This document shows positions 17,108 through 27,930 of a stretch of DNA of 64,000 bases, piece by piece (the first letter of the stretch is position 1; each line of letters starts with the position of its first letter). Source of the DNA: Roseibacillus persicicus. Lineage in GTDB: Bacteria; Verrucomicrobiota; Verrucomicrobiia; Verrucomicrobiales; Akkermansiaceae. The notes under the pieces are model-generated. The model did not search any database, was not told the origin of the DNA, and was given only the letters and a program-made list of their open reading frames with translations. The stretch lies in contig NZ_BMXI01000004.1 in assembly GCF_014651675.1 (NCBI RefSeq), positions 62,001 through 126,000 on the forward strand. The letters run 5' to 3'. The position numbers and the translations under genes were made by a program.

Positions 17108-18931
17108 ATGAGAAAATTCCTTCTGCTGTTCCTGTGCGTCAGTTCGTTGGCACCGGCCCTCGCGAGCCAACCCAATATCCTGTGGATCGTCACGGACGAC
17201 CATCGCGCGGATTCGATTCGCGCCTTCAATCGGGCTGAATCCCAGCGCGACCATTCTGCTCTCGGATTTGTCAGCTCTCCGGCTGCGGACCAATTGGCCA
17301 AGGAAGGGGTTCTCTTTACCCGCGCCTATTGCAACTCGCCGGGCTGTGCTCCCAGCCGGACCTCGATGCATTACGGAATGTATCCCCATCGCTCGGGTCA
17401 CTTTGGCTTCGAGAATTCCCATCGGGCCCTTCCTGTCTCTCAAAAAACTTTGCCCGAGCTCATGCAGGACCTCGGCTACACCACCGCGCACTTCGGCAAA
17501 GACGGTCTCAGGATTTTTAACTATGATCCCCAAAAGTTGCAGAAAGCCTCCCTCTACGACTTTTCGATTTCTCAGAAAGAGCTCTATCAGCACGATCGCA
17601 CTGATTGGTCCAAGCGGGGCGTCTGGGCTGATGGAAAGAATCAGGGTGACGAGTTCTTTTGGAACCTTCCCGGCAAGCCCGCTCGCTATCTCTTGCCGAA
17701 AGATGGCCAAGCCAGCGAAGAAGTTTTGAGTGAAAAGCGCCGCGTGGAAAAGGAGCTGGACCTTCTTTACTCCTATGAGCGCGCAAATCCCAATCTGGTC
17801 GTGGGAGGAGTCAGCCCGTGTGCCACCGCAAATACACAGGATGGGCAAATTTCATCGGCCTTCCGCTCCTATCTCGCCCATGCCGACGAAAAATACCAAG
17901 CCCCCTGGAAGCAAAAACTGCAAGGCCCTCCAAGCGACAAGCCTCTCTTTGCCGCGCTCTGCCACCACTTTCCCCACACTCCCGTTCTTCCCTCCGGGGA
18001 GTTCCGCAAGAAGTTCGCCGATCAGGTCTATGAGATTCCTGACTTCACCAAAGATGAACTCGAAACGCTTCCGCCCCAGCTCGTCAATTGGTTCGAGAAA
18101 ACAAATTTCGCGGACATGAAGGCGGAGGACAAACAGCAGGCTATTCGCGACTACTTCGCGTTCTGTGCGATGGGCGATCATCTCATCGGCCTGTCGGTGG
18201 CAAACTTCAAGGAGTTTAGCAGAAAGCAGGGACGTGATTATCTCATTCTCTACGTCATTGGTGACCATGGCTGGCACTTGGGCGAACAAGGCGGAGAGTC
18301 TAAATTCGCACCTTACGATACCTCTAACCATTGCGCGGTGATCGCGGTGTCCTCGGACAAGGAGACTTGGCCTGCCGGTCAAGTGTCCGATAGCTTTGTG
18401 GAATTCGTAGACCTGGCCCCTACCCTCCTGCGCGCTGGGGGGGCGGAGTTGGGTGACCCTGCCTACCAGCATCTCGACGGTCTTCCTATGGACGAGATTC
18501 TCACCAGCAAGGTCTCTCGCGATTATGTGATTGGCGAGATGAACCATGTCATTGGGCCCCGGTGCTACCTGCGTTCCAAAGATTTTGGCTTCTCCATGCG
18601 GCACCGCGAAAAGAACGGAAAACCCGGGGAGAAATGGGGGCAGCCTCCGGGCCACGATATCCAGTGGGGACTCACTGCCCCTATTGAATCGGTTGAGCTC
18701 GCGCTCTTCGACCTCCGAAACGACCCGATGGAACAAAACAATGTGGCGGACGATCCCGCCTACCGGAAGCTCGCCGAGTGGTTTCGGGAAAAGCTCGGTC
18801 GCATCGTTCTGGGCGACAATCGCCTGGAAGCGGATTGGAGCCAGAAGGAGTCTTTCCAAATCACCAATTTCGCTGCGGGTGCGCACGACCATAAGCTTGA
18901 AATTCCTGCCGGTTTGATTCCAGCCCTCTAA
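17108..18931 (+). CDS. Sulfatase, secreted (type I, Cys-type)
   Basis: From ATG 17108 the protein has 607 residues: a signal peptide (1-19, ending A-L-A-S) and the alkaline-phosphatase-like fold of S1 sulfatases. The site that is oxidised to formylglycine is C80 in C-A-P-S-R. Metal-binding residues are seen in V-T-D-D-H and later in I-G-D-H-G-W-H-L-G-E. It resembles the iduronate-sulfatase-like branch, so a sulfated polysaccharide is the likely substrate. The frame opens 72 bases further up, but that stretch would bury the signal peptide. The next sulfatase gene starts 25 bases downstream, so the two are probably one operon. Confidence 0.93.
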   Translation: MRKFLLLFLCVSSLAPALASQPNILWIVTDDHRADSIRAFNRAESQRDHSALGFVSSPAADQLAKEGVLFTRAYCNSPGCAPSRTSMHYGMYPHRSGHFGFENSHRALPVSQKTLPELMQDLGYTTAHFGKDGLRIFNYDPQKLQKASLYDFSISQKELYQHDRTDWSKRGVWADGKNQGDEFFWNLPGKPARYLLPKDGQASEEVLSEKRRVEKELDLLYSYERANPNLVVGGVSPCATANTQDGQISSAFRSYLAHADEKYQAPWKQKLQGPPSDKPLFAALCHHFPHTPVLPSGEFRKKFADQVYEIPDFTKDELETLPPQLVNWFEKTNFADMKAEDKQQAIRDYFAFCAMGDHLIGLSVANFKEFSRKQGRDYLILYVIGDHGWHLGEQGGESKFAPYDTSNHCAVIAVSSDKETWPAGQVSDSFVEFVDLAPTLLRAGGAELGDPAYQHLDGLPMDEILTSKVSRDYVIGEMNHVIGPRCYLRSKDFGFSMRHREKNGKPGEKWGQPPGHDIQWGLTAPIESVELALFDLRNDPMEQNNVADDPAYRKLAEWFREKLGRIVLGDNRLEADWSQKESFQITNFAAGAHDHKLEIPAGLIPAL

Positions 18932-18956
18932 CAGAACTTACATTTTAAACTCAATT

Positions 18957-20522
18957 ATGAAGCCTCCAATCATTCTTTCCTCTCTCGCCTTGTTCGCGCA
19001 GTCTCTCGGCGCGCTTGAGAAGCCAAACATCATCCTCGTATTTGCCGATGACATCAGCGCTCGCGAGCTTCCTCTCTACGGCTCATCGTCCTGGAGCCCT
19101 CCTGCCGGCGGCGACACCAACGACCCCGCCTACCGCGCCCACACCCCTGTTCTGGAGCAAATGGCCGAGGAAGGTTGCTGGATCGAGACCGCTTGGGCAG
19201 CCACCGTCTGCTCCCCCAGTCGAGCCATGATGATGACTGGGCGCTATGCTCATCTCCACAAGTGGTGGCACAACAAGGACGTCGGACTCGCCCCCGAACC
19301 CAATCCTAAAAAGCAAAAGTGGAACCTCTGCGATAGCTCCCCCATTCAGCTCGGACACGTGGCGCAAAAGGCAGGCTACGCGACCTACTGGGCGGGCAAG
19401 ACCCAGATGCCCGGCGACCTTCGCCGTTATGGATATGACGAAGGTTGCCTCACGCCGGGCAATCTCTCTGATACCGACAATCCCTTCACCGACTTCAAGC
19501 ATTTCTACAAGAAGGTCGATGGCAAGCGCGTCCTCTTCGATGTCGACACTGGCAAGGAGGTGGACACCTACCAGCAGCATGGATGGTATTGGTATCCCCA
19601 TGTCCGTCTCATGAATGCGAAGGGCAAGAGCGGCTTTCAGTGGTGGCCCAATACCGAAGAATCGATTGCCGAATTCGGCCTGGGCACATACGGGCCTGAT
19701 GTCGAACTAGACTTTGTCTTCGACTATATGGACCGTCAGAAGGAGGCGGGAAAACCCTTTTTCATCTACCATTGTTCACACCTCGGACACGATGCCTGGG
19801 ACTGGCTTAACCCGGCTTCTTCATCCAAATGGCCTGGCACTCCCGTCATCAAATGGACGGGCAAGGGGTATGAGCGCACCACGCCCCACATCACCGGTGA
19901 TCAAGGGAAGTATGAGACCCATGGCACTGTGACGGAGCCCGGGATTCACCATCACGTCAACTACCTCGATTACCAGATCTGGCTCTATCAAAAAAAAATC
20001 GAGGAAATGGGCATAGCCGACAACACCGTCCTCATTTTTTGTGCCGACAATGGAACCAGCGGCTATGGAAAGTCGAGTAGTGATCGTCAAAAAGGCACCC
20101 ACGTTCCCCTTATCATTCATGCGCCTGGACTCACTAAGCGAGGCAAGCAGGATATTCTCGTCAATCTCTCCGATTTTCTCCCTACTATTGCGGAACTCAC
20201 CGGCTATCAGCTTCCGGCAGATTATGAAATCAATGGAGAGAGCCTAGTGCCTTTTCTCTTCTCCGACAAAACCGACCATCGGGATTGGATCTACGCTTAT
20301 CAGAAGAGTGAAACCTTGATTCGGGGTCGTAAGGTGATGAAAGATGGTCGTGGAAAGTGGTGGGACGTTGAGAACACCCCCGCAGACCTGATTTCTTTTC
20401 CTCAAATCAAGGATTGGAAAGCTCTCTCGCCCGAACATCGCGCTGAACGTAAAAAGCTCACTGGAATCATTCCTCGATTCGATCTTCATGCCACCCAGCA
20501 TGATGCGCCAGCGAATAAGTGA
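18957..20522 (+). CDS. Sulfatase, secreted (type I, Cys-type)
   Basis: 521 residues. Signal peptide 1-19 (ends L-G-A-L). Sulfatase core with P-N-I-I-L-V-F-A-D-D, the formylglycine site C85 in C-S-P-S-R, and F-C-A-D-N-G-T as the second metal-binding stretch. A Trp/Tyr-rich insert (about 185-235) separates these and may shape the substrate pocket. It is the second gene of a pair with the sulfatase just upstream. The two differ enough in sequence to act on different sulfate esters of one polymer. Confidence 0.93.
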   Translation: MKPPIILSSLALFAQSLGALEKPNIILVFADDISARELPLYGSSSWSPPAGGDTNDPAYRAHTPVLEQMAEEGCWIETAWAATVCSPSRAMMMTGRYAHLHKWWHNKDVGLAPEPNPKKQKWNLCDSSPIQLGHVAQKAGYATYWAGKTQMPGDLRRYGYDEGCLTPGNLSDTDNPFTDFKHFYKKVDGKRVLFDVDTGKEVDTYQQHGWYWYPHVRLMNAKGKSGFQWWPNTEESIAEFGLGTYGPDVELDFVFDYMDRQKEAGKPFFIYHCSHLGHDAWDWLNPASSSKWPGTPVIKWTGKGYERTTPHITGDQGKYETHGTVTEPGIHHHVNYLDYQIWLYQKKIEEMGIADNTVLIFCADNGTSGYGKSSSDRQKGTHVPLIIHAPGLTKRGKQDILVNLSDFLPTIAELTGYQLPADYEINGESLVPFLFSDKTDHRDWIYAYQKSETLIRGRKVMKDGRGKWWDVENTPADLISFPQIKDWKALSPEHRAERKKLTGIIPRFDLHATQHDAPANK

Positions 20523-20564
20523 CTGAATGCCAGAGATCTTTTCTATCGCTGTAAACTGATTGCA

Positions 20565-20598
20565 TAAAAAAGCCGGCTCCTCTGACGAGAAGCCGGCC
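20565..20598 (-). terminator. Rho-independent terminator of katG
   Basis: On the - strand a stem of GCCGGCTTCTC and GAGGAGCCGGC (one T-G mismatch) with a GTCA loop is followed by six T. It lies 26 bases beyond the katG stop codon. Confidence 0.85.
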
Positions 20599-20623
20599 AT
20601 CAGTAGCAAATATTGAGGAGGCG

Positions 20624-22882
<2,259 letters not shown>

Positions 22883-22927
22883 TTAGTTTTAGGATTTCTG
22901 TTTAGAGTTGAGTTCTGGAAATGAGAA

Positions 22928-23356
22928 TCATGAGTTCACCGCTCGGCTATTTTGGCAGCTAGGACAGATGCCCCAGTAGATGACTTCGGCTTCATCGATC
23001 TCGAAGCCCCAGTCCTGCGAGGCGGTTAGACAGGGAGTGTGGCCGACCGCGCAGTCGACATCGACGGTGACTCCGCACTTGCGGCAGATAAGGTGATGGT
23101 GGTTGTCCCCCACCCGATCTTCGAAACGAGCAGGCGAACCCGAGGGCTGGATCCGCCGAATCAGCCCCTTTTCTGAAAGAAGCCCCAGGGAATCATAGAC
23201 GGCTTGTCGCGAGACGGTTCCGATCTCGTCCCGAACCGCCTTGGAAATGGAGTCAGCCGTTCCGTGAGGCTCTCCAGCCACGGCTTTCAATACGGCAAGA
23301 CGCTGGGCTGTTACTGCCAGGCCGTGGTCTCGGAGAAGTTGAACGGAGTCGGTCAC
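22928..23356 (-). CDS. furA: Fur-family repressor, FurA-like
   Basis: 142 residues with the Fur winged helix ([10 protein letters not shown]) and the dimer and metal domain: [12 protein letters not shown] and the second Cys pair C-P-S-C. The stretches [15 protein letters not shown] and [11 protein letters not shown] match what I recall of mycobacterial FurA closely. In mycobacteria furA lies just before katG and represses it. The same order and spacing here support a peroxide-responsive repressor of katG and of itself. Confidence 0.9.
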   Translation of the reverse strand: MTDSVQLLRDHGLAVTAQRLAVLKAVAGEPHGTADSISKAVRDEIGTVSRQAVYDSLGLLSEKGLIRRIQPSGSPARFEDRVGDNHHHLICRKCGVTVDVDCAVGHTPCLTASQDWGFEIDEAEVIYWGICPSCQNSRAVNS

Positions 23357-23387
23357 GCGGAAAGATTTGCTCGAGTTCTGGACTGAG

Positions 23388-23412
23388 TCAAGAATTTGAT
23401 TGATTCTAGTTT
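23388..23412. promoter_or_regulatory. Candidate FurA operator upstream of furA
   Basis: An AT-rich stretch 32-56 bases before the furA start contains AGAAT at 23391-23395 and ATTCT at 23403-23407 as an inverted pair, in a region otherwise richer in G+C. Fur-family boxes are AT-rich inverted repeats, but the match to any fixed consensus is weak. Confidence 0.25.
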
Positions 23413-23498
23413 TCGGTCTCGATTTTCTTTGGGAGAGAAAGGAGAGGGTTCCCCCGCCTTGACCCGGTCATGACCTACGGGCAAAGAGCCCTCGCAAT

Positions 23499-24389
23499 AT
23501 GTCTTGGCTCTTTCTCACTGTTTGCTCTTCCGCTCTTCTTGGTCTCTATGACTTCTTCAAGAAGCTTGCGGTTCGGGGAAATGCGGTGCTACCTGTTCTA
23601 TTTGGTGGCATTTGTGCGGGCGGACTCGCGTGGCTGCCGTTTGTTGTCTGGTCGGCGCTTTCGCCGGAGAGCCTTCCGCACCCGAGTCTGCATGTCACCG
23701 CCATCTCTGCTCAAGAGCATGGACTGCTATTGATTAAGTCGCTCATCGTGGTGGCCTCCTGGATATTTGGATACATCGGCTTGAAAGAATTGCCGCTCTC
23801 CATAGCGACTCCGATCCGAGCCACCAGCCCAGTCTGGACCATCGCCTTTGCGTTGCTGATTTTTTCGGAAAGTCCCTCCATGAGACAATGGAGCGGAGTC
23901 GCGGTGATTCTCGCTTCCTTCTTCCTTTTTTCCTTCGCGGGGAGAAAAGAAGGAATTCACTTTCATCGTAGCAAGGCGGTCTACCTCATCATCGCCGCTA
24001 CTCTTCTGGGGGCGAGTTCATCTCTCTTCGACAAATACCTGCTGCAATCAGTGGGTCTCAATCCCACTGAAGTTCAGGCCTGGTTCTCCCTCTATTCGGT
24101 CCTCGCGATGCTCCCGGCTCTCTGGTGGTGGCGCAGTCGAACTGACCGTCAGGTCTTTCAATTCCGGTGGTCCATCCCCGCCATCGGTCTCACCTTGCTA
24201 GCTGCCGACTGGCTATACTTCACCGCTATTGCCGCTCCCGATGCTCTCATCTCCATCATTGCGCCCGTCCGTCGTGCCGCCACCGTGGTATCCTTCACGC
24301 TGGGTATTCTCCTCCTGAAGGAGCCCTTCCGGGTAAGCAAGGGATTGGCAGTGTTGGGGATTTTGGTCGGCGTCTTTCTCTTGGCCTGA
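23499..24389 (+). CDS. EamA/DMT-family permease
   Basis: 296 residues with about ten hydrophobic segments in two similar halves, the EamA layout. The first half ends near S-G-V-A-V-I-L-A-S-F-F-L-F, and the second repeats the pattern at G-L-A-V-L-G-I-L-V-G-V-F-L-L. DMT permeases export or import small metabolites; the substrate is not evident. It is divergent from furA and converges on a sulfatase gene 40 bases downstream. Confidence 0.85.
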   Translation: MSWLFLTVCSSALLGLYDFFKKLAVRGNAVLPVLFGGICAGGLAWLPFVVWSALSPESLPHPSLHVTAISAQEHGLLLIKSLIVVASWIFGYIGLKELPLSIATPIRATSPVWTIAFALLIFSESPSMRQWSGVAVILASFFLFSFAGRKEGIHFHRSKAVYLIIAATLLGASSSLFDKYLLQSVGLNPTEVQAWFSLYSVLAMLPALWWWRSRTDRQVFQFRWSIPAIGLTLLAADWLYFTAIAAPDALISIIAPVRRAATVVSFTLGILLLKEPFRVSKGLAVLGILVGVFLLA

Positions 24390-24429
24390 GACTGAGGCGC
24401 GGCTCTCTGGGCTTGCGGAATTGAAGAAG

Positions 24430-25896
24430 TCAGTGGTTTTGCTTCGGTGCGACAAATCGTGTTTTCAGCTGCGTTGGACGCGGTTCAGCGGGTTCGTAAA
24501 AGCGCATGTTTTTCCCTACCCGATTGTGGTCTCCGATATCGTTGCGGGCCTGTTCGGCCAGTTCTAACAGTCTCGCCACCACCTCAGGATTCGCGGCGGC
24601 AACATTCTTGGTTTCACTGGGATCATCGATCAGGTGATAGAGGACGGGTTCAGGAAAACCAATGTCGTCCCGGGGATGGATGTGTGCGCTCTTGCGGTGC
24701 CTGCCCAGCCATTCCGGATGTTGGGGACGAGGAAGGTGGAGCTTCCAGGGACCTTGGCGAACGGCCTGGAGATGAGACAGCAGGTAGTAGTAGTAGGCCT
24801 TGTTCGGGTTGGCTTCTGCGAACTTTCCCTCGAACAAGGGGGTAATATCCTCCCCGTCAATCACTCGATCGGAAGGCACTTTTCCGCCAGCCAGTTTGGC
24901 GAAGGTAGGCATCAGGTCCATAGTGGTTGCTATCGCTTCGCAGCTCCGCCCGGCGGGAACACGTCCAGGAGCCCACAGGATGGCTGGCACTCTGACTCCC
25001 CCTTCCCAAGTGGAAACCTTTCCACTGCGAAACAGTCCCGCGGAACCGCCGCGGTCTTTCACGAGTGAGCCATCGGCGTAGTTTTTGTTTTTGTTCAACC
25101 AAGGTCCGTTGTCGCTGGTGAAGAGAAGGTAGGTATTCTCTTGGAGTTCGAGTTCCTTGAGGGTTGCGACAATGCGCCCCACACTGGCATCGATTTCTCG
25201 GATGACGTCCCCATAAAGCCCTCTCTCGGACTGACCCCGAAATTCCTCCGACGCCGCCAATCGGGTGTGAGGCATGGTGTGAGGGACATAGAGAAAAAAT
25301 GGCTTTTCCGCAGCCGCACTACGCTGGATGAAACCGACGGCCTCCTCGGTGTAGCGCTGGGTCAAGGTGTCCATCGGGGCCTTCCGCTCAACGAGTTCTT
25401 CGTCTCGATAGAGATCAACGTAGCTGTCGTTGCTAGTCGGAGTTCCAAAGAAAAAATCGAAGCCCTGATGGGGAGGCATCAGCTCGGGATTGAAGTGTGT
25501 CTGGGAGTGGCCCGCCAAATCCCATTTGCCGATGCACCCGGTCGTATAGCCCACTTCTTTGAGGACCTCGGCCACCGTGACTTCCCGCTCGTGGAGAATC
25601 GGGTGAATGTTTTTGAAGTTGTCCCGCTCGGCCACCCTCATGGGATAGCAACCCGTCATCACCGCTGCCCGGGAGGGACCGCAGATCGGTTGAGCATAAA
25701 AGCTCGTGAACTTGATCCCCTCTGCCGCCAATTGGTCGAGATGAGGGGTTTTGATCTTCTTTGAACCGAAGCAGCCGACATCCTCGTATCCTTGGTCGTC
25801 GGTAAAGATAAGAATCAGATTGGGCTGTCCCGCGCCTTTGGCAAAACAGCAAAACGAGGTGACTAAAATAGGGATGAGTTTGAGGGCTGAAGTCAT
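24430..25896 (-). CDS. Sulfatase, secreted (arylsulfatase-like, Cys-type)
   Basis: 488 residues. A signal peptide (about 1-22) is followed by the S1 sulfatase fold: P-N-L-I-L-I-F-T-D-D-Q-G, the formylglycine site C72 in C-G-P-S-R-A-A-V-M-T-G, and T-S-D-N-G-P-W for metal binding. Cys16 and Cys17 in the signal region (F-C-C-F-A-K) could be read as a weak lipobox, but a plain signal peptide fits as well. It lies near another sulfatase on the same strand, with a 427-base gap between them. Confidence 0.92.
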   Translation of the reverse strand: MTSALKLIPILVTSFCCFAKGAGQPNLILIFTDDQGYEDVGCFGSKKIKTPHLDQLAAEGIKFTSFYAQPICGPSRAAVMTGCYPMRVAERDNFKNIHPILHEREVTVAEVLKEVGYTTGCIGKWDLAGHSQTHFNPELMPPHQGFDFFFGTPTSNDSYVDLYRDEELVERKAPMDTLTQRYTEEAVGFIQRSAAAEKPFFLYVPHTMPHTRLAASEEFRGQSERGLYGDVIREIDASVGRIVATLKELELQENTYLLFTSDNGPWLNKNKNYADGSLVKDRGGSAGLFRSGKVSTWEGGVRVPAILWAPGRVPAGRSCEAIATTMDLMPTFAKLAGGKVPSDRVIDGEDITPLFEGKFAEANPNKAYYYYLLSHLQAVRQGPWKLHLPRPQHPEWLGRHRKSAHIHPRDDIGFPEPVLYHLIDDPSETKNVAAANPEVVARLLELAEQARNDIGDHNRVGKNMRFYEPAEPRPTQLKTRFVAPKQNH

Positions 25897-26323
25897 GTCT
25901 GTGGACCGGGATGTAAGATTCTCCAGTGATTGAATCTCTTACCGAACAGTGACAGATGTTCTTGCTGCCGGCAAAGGCCCACTATTTCAGTTCAGAAGTG
26001 GAAACTCGCTCATTGAAGAATGAAACCCAGTCGCGCCAGTCTTGTTTCTGCGAGTGGGGATATCCAAAACATGTTGAGCAACAGTGGTTAGACCTGGGTT
26101 GGCTTAGGTCGTTCGGTTCCTCGTTGAAGGAACAGCTTGCTGACTCCTCAGCTCGGACGAAGGGGGTTCTGAATATGCGATTGTGGACTGAAATTTTCAA
26201 TTTGAGTCCTTGGAGAACTCTGTGAATCGCCATTTTTCTGACCCAAAAATGGGGAGCACTTCTGCTCCCCCGGGATTCATCAGAGGAGGCGGGTTTTGCC
26301 GCACCCCTCAACTCTTGCGAATT
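25897..26323. other. Intergenic stretch of 427 bases
   Basis: I see no convincing gene. Open frames exist on both strands (about 89 codons at 25956-26225 on +, 109 codons at 25982-26311 on -), but neither has a recognisable motif or a good start. A hairpin GTTCCT/AGGAAC lies near 26120, and a clear terminator of the downstream sulfatase gene lies at 26245-26270. The rest could hold the 5' leader of the sulfatase gene at 25896 or a decayed gene. Confidence 0.5.
26245..26270 (-). terminator. Rho-independent terminator after sulfatase gene
   Basis: GGGGAGCA at 26251-26258 and TGCTCCCC at 26263-26270 form an 8-bp stem with a four-base loop. On - it is followed by A-T-T-T-T-T-G. Confidence 0.75.
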
Positions 26324-27724
26324 TTACTTCTTCTTCGGTACGTGCTTCGGATTGGGCGTCATCATCTGGGCATCCACCGACTTGCGCCAATCCTGCATCT
26401 TCTTGAGAAGTCGTTGCGCCAGCTCGGGCTTTTCCTCCGCCAAGTTCTTACTTTCGCTCGGGTCGTTGGCGAGGTCGAAGAGCTCCAAGGCTCCGTCTTC
26501 AAAGAACTCAATCAGCTTCCAATCCCCTTCGCGAACCGCGCCGTAGGGCTTGGTGCGGTGGTAGTGCGGATAGTGCCAATAGAGCGTGTCCCGGTCGAGG
26601 TCCTCCACTTCGCCTTTCAGCAAGGGAGTGAGATTGAGTCCATCGCAATGTTCGTCGGGACGGGCTGGCAGTCCGGCCATTTTCAACAAGGTTGGGTAGA
26701 AGTCGGTTCCAATCACAGGAACGTCGCTGGAGCTACCCGCTTGAATTTCGCCAGGCCACCGCACCACGAAGGGCTCGCGCACTCCGCCCTCATGGGAAAA
26801 GGCCTTGTAGTCCCGCAGGCCTCCACTGGTCTCGGGATAGTCTCCGCCATTGTCGCCTGTTAGAATGACCACGGTATTGTCGGCGATCCCGAGTTCTTCC
26901 AATTTGGCCATGAGACGCCCCACGCTATTATCGAGGCTTTCCACCATGCCGGCCCGCTTGGGATTGAGCAGTTCATTCTTCTTGTTGTCGAAGCCCTTGG
27001 CCTTTTCCTGATACTTTTTCACCAACTCCGGGGGAGCCATGATGGGGCCGTGCAGAGTGTAGTAGGAGAAGTAGAGGAGGAAGGGATTCTCCGCTTTGCT
27101 CTGCTCGTCGAGGTAGTCCAAGGCCGCATCGGTGAGCTTGTCGGTCAGGTAATCCCCTTTCTCGCCATCATCGAGGTTGGGCATGCCAAAGGGGGAAAAA
27201 TACTTGCCGGGACCCTTGGGCTGTCCCCACTCGCGACCTCCCACGTTCAGGTCGAAACCATGGTCGGTGGGATAGTGTTCTTCAAAGTCTTCCGCATCAA
27301 TGGGCATCAAGTGCCACTTGCCAAAGAACCCGGTGCTATAGCCGCCCTCCTTCAAGGCTTCGGGCAAGACCACCCGTTCATGGTCGATGCGCATATTCCA
27401 ATCCGGAACCGCCAGCGGAGCACGCGGACGGACATGTCCTTTGATCCAATCCGTGAGATGAATCCGCGCCGGATAACATCCTGTTAGAATAGCTGCCCGA
27501 CTTGGAGAGCAGACCGTGCAAGCCGCGTAGGCATTGCTGAAAATCATCCCCTGGTCCGCCAGCTTGTCGATATTGGGAGTCTCATAGAATTCCGCCCCAT
27601 AGCAGCCAAAGTCCCCCCACCCGAGGTCATCGACGAGAAGAAAGACAAAGTTGGGACGGTCCTCCGCCGCTGCCGGCAAACCAGCAAGGAGGAGAGAGAA
27701 GAGAAGAAGCGGAATCGTTTTCAT
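26324..27724 (-). CDS. Sulfatase, secreted (type I, Cys-type)
   Basis: 466 residues. Signal peptide 1-20 (ends P-A-A-A). Sulfatase core with P-N-F-V-F-L-L-V-D-D-L-G-W-G-D, formylglycine site C72 in C-S-P-S-R-A-A-I-L-T-G, and L-T-G-D-N-G-G-D for metal binding. The C-terminal subdomain ends with the usual L-F-D-L-A-N-D-P-S-E motif. It resembles N-acetylgalactosamine-6-sulfatase-like enzymes in motif layout. It lies downstream of the beta-helix gene on the same strand (206-base gap). Confidence 0.93.
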   Translation of the reverse strand: MKTIPLLLFSLLLAGLPAAAEDRPNFVFLLVDDLGWGDFGCYGAEFYETPNIDKLADQGMIFSNAYAACTVCSPSRAAILTGCYPARIHLTDWIKGHVRPRAPLAVPDWNMRIDHERVVLPEALKEGGYSTGFFGKWHLMPIDAEDFEEHYPTDHGFDLNVGGREWGQPKGPGKYFSPFGMPNLDDGEKGDYLTDKLTDAALDYLDEQSKAENPFLLYFSYYTLHGPIMAPPELVKKYQEKAKGFDNKKNELLNPKRAGMVESLDNSVGRLMAKLEELGIADNTVVILTGDNGGDYPETSGGLRDYKAFSHEGGVREPFVVRWPGEIQAGSSSDVPVIGTDFYPTLLKMAGLPARPDEHCDGLNLTPLLKGEVEDLDRDTLYWHYPHYHRTKPYGAVREGDWKLIEFFEDGALELFDLANDPSESKNLAEEKPELAQRLLKKMQDWRKSVDAQMMTPNPKHVPKKK

Positions 27725-27930
27725 TGGTAGGAAGAAACCGGAATACGTGCTGAATCACCCAAGGCTGTCACAAGACTCAGCGGTAATGCAGCCCAGGAAT
27801 TCTCGATGAAAAAGCCGACAAAGAAAATCCAAACTGTGTATTTCGGTCTAAAAGCAGTTCCCGTGCTAACCCCCTCAAGGGTTCTCTCTCAACGGTTGTC
27901 GCCATCCGCTTGGAAAGCTTTCCGCGATCC

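Noticed and set aside
27870-27895. Hairpin AACCC/GGGTT as a terminator between the beta-helix and sulfatase genes
   Set aside because: The stem is short and has no T-run on either strand.
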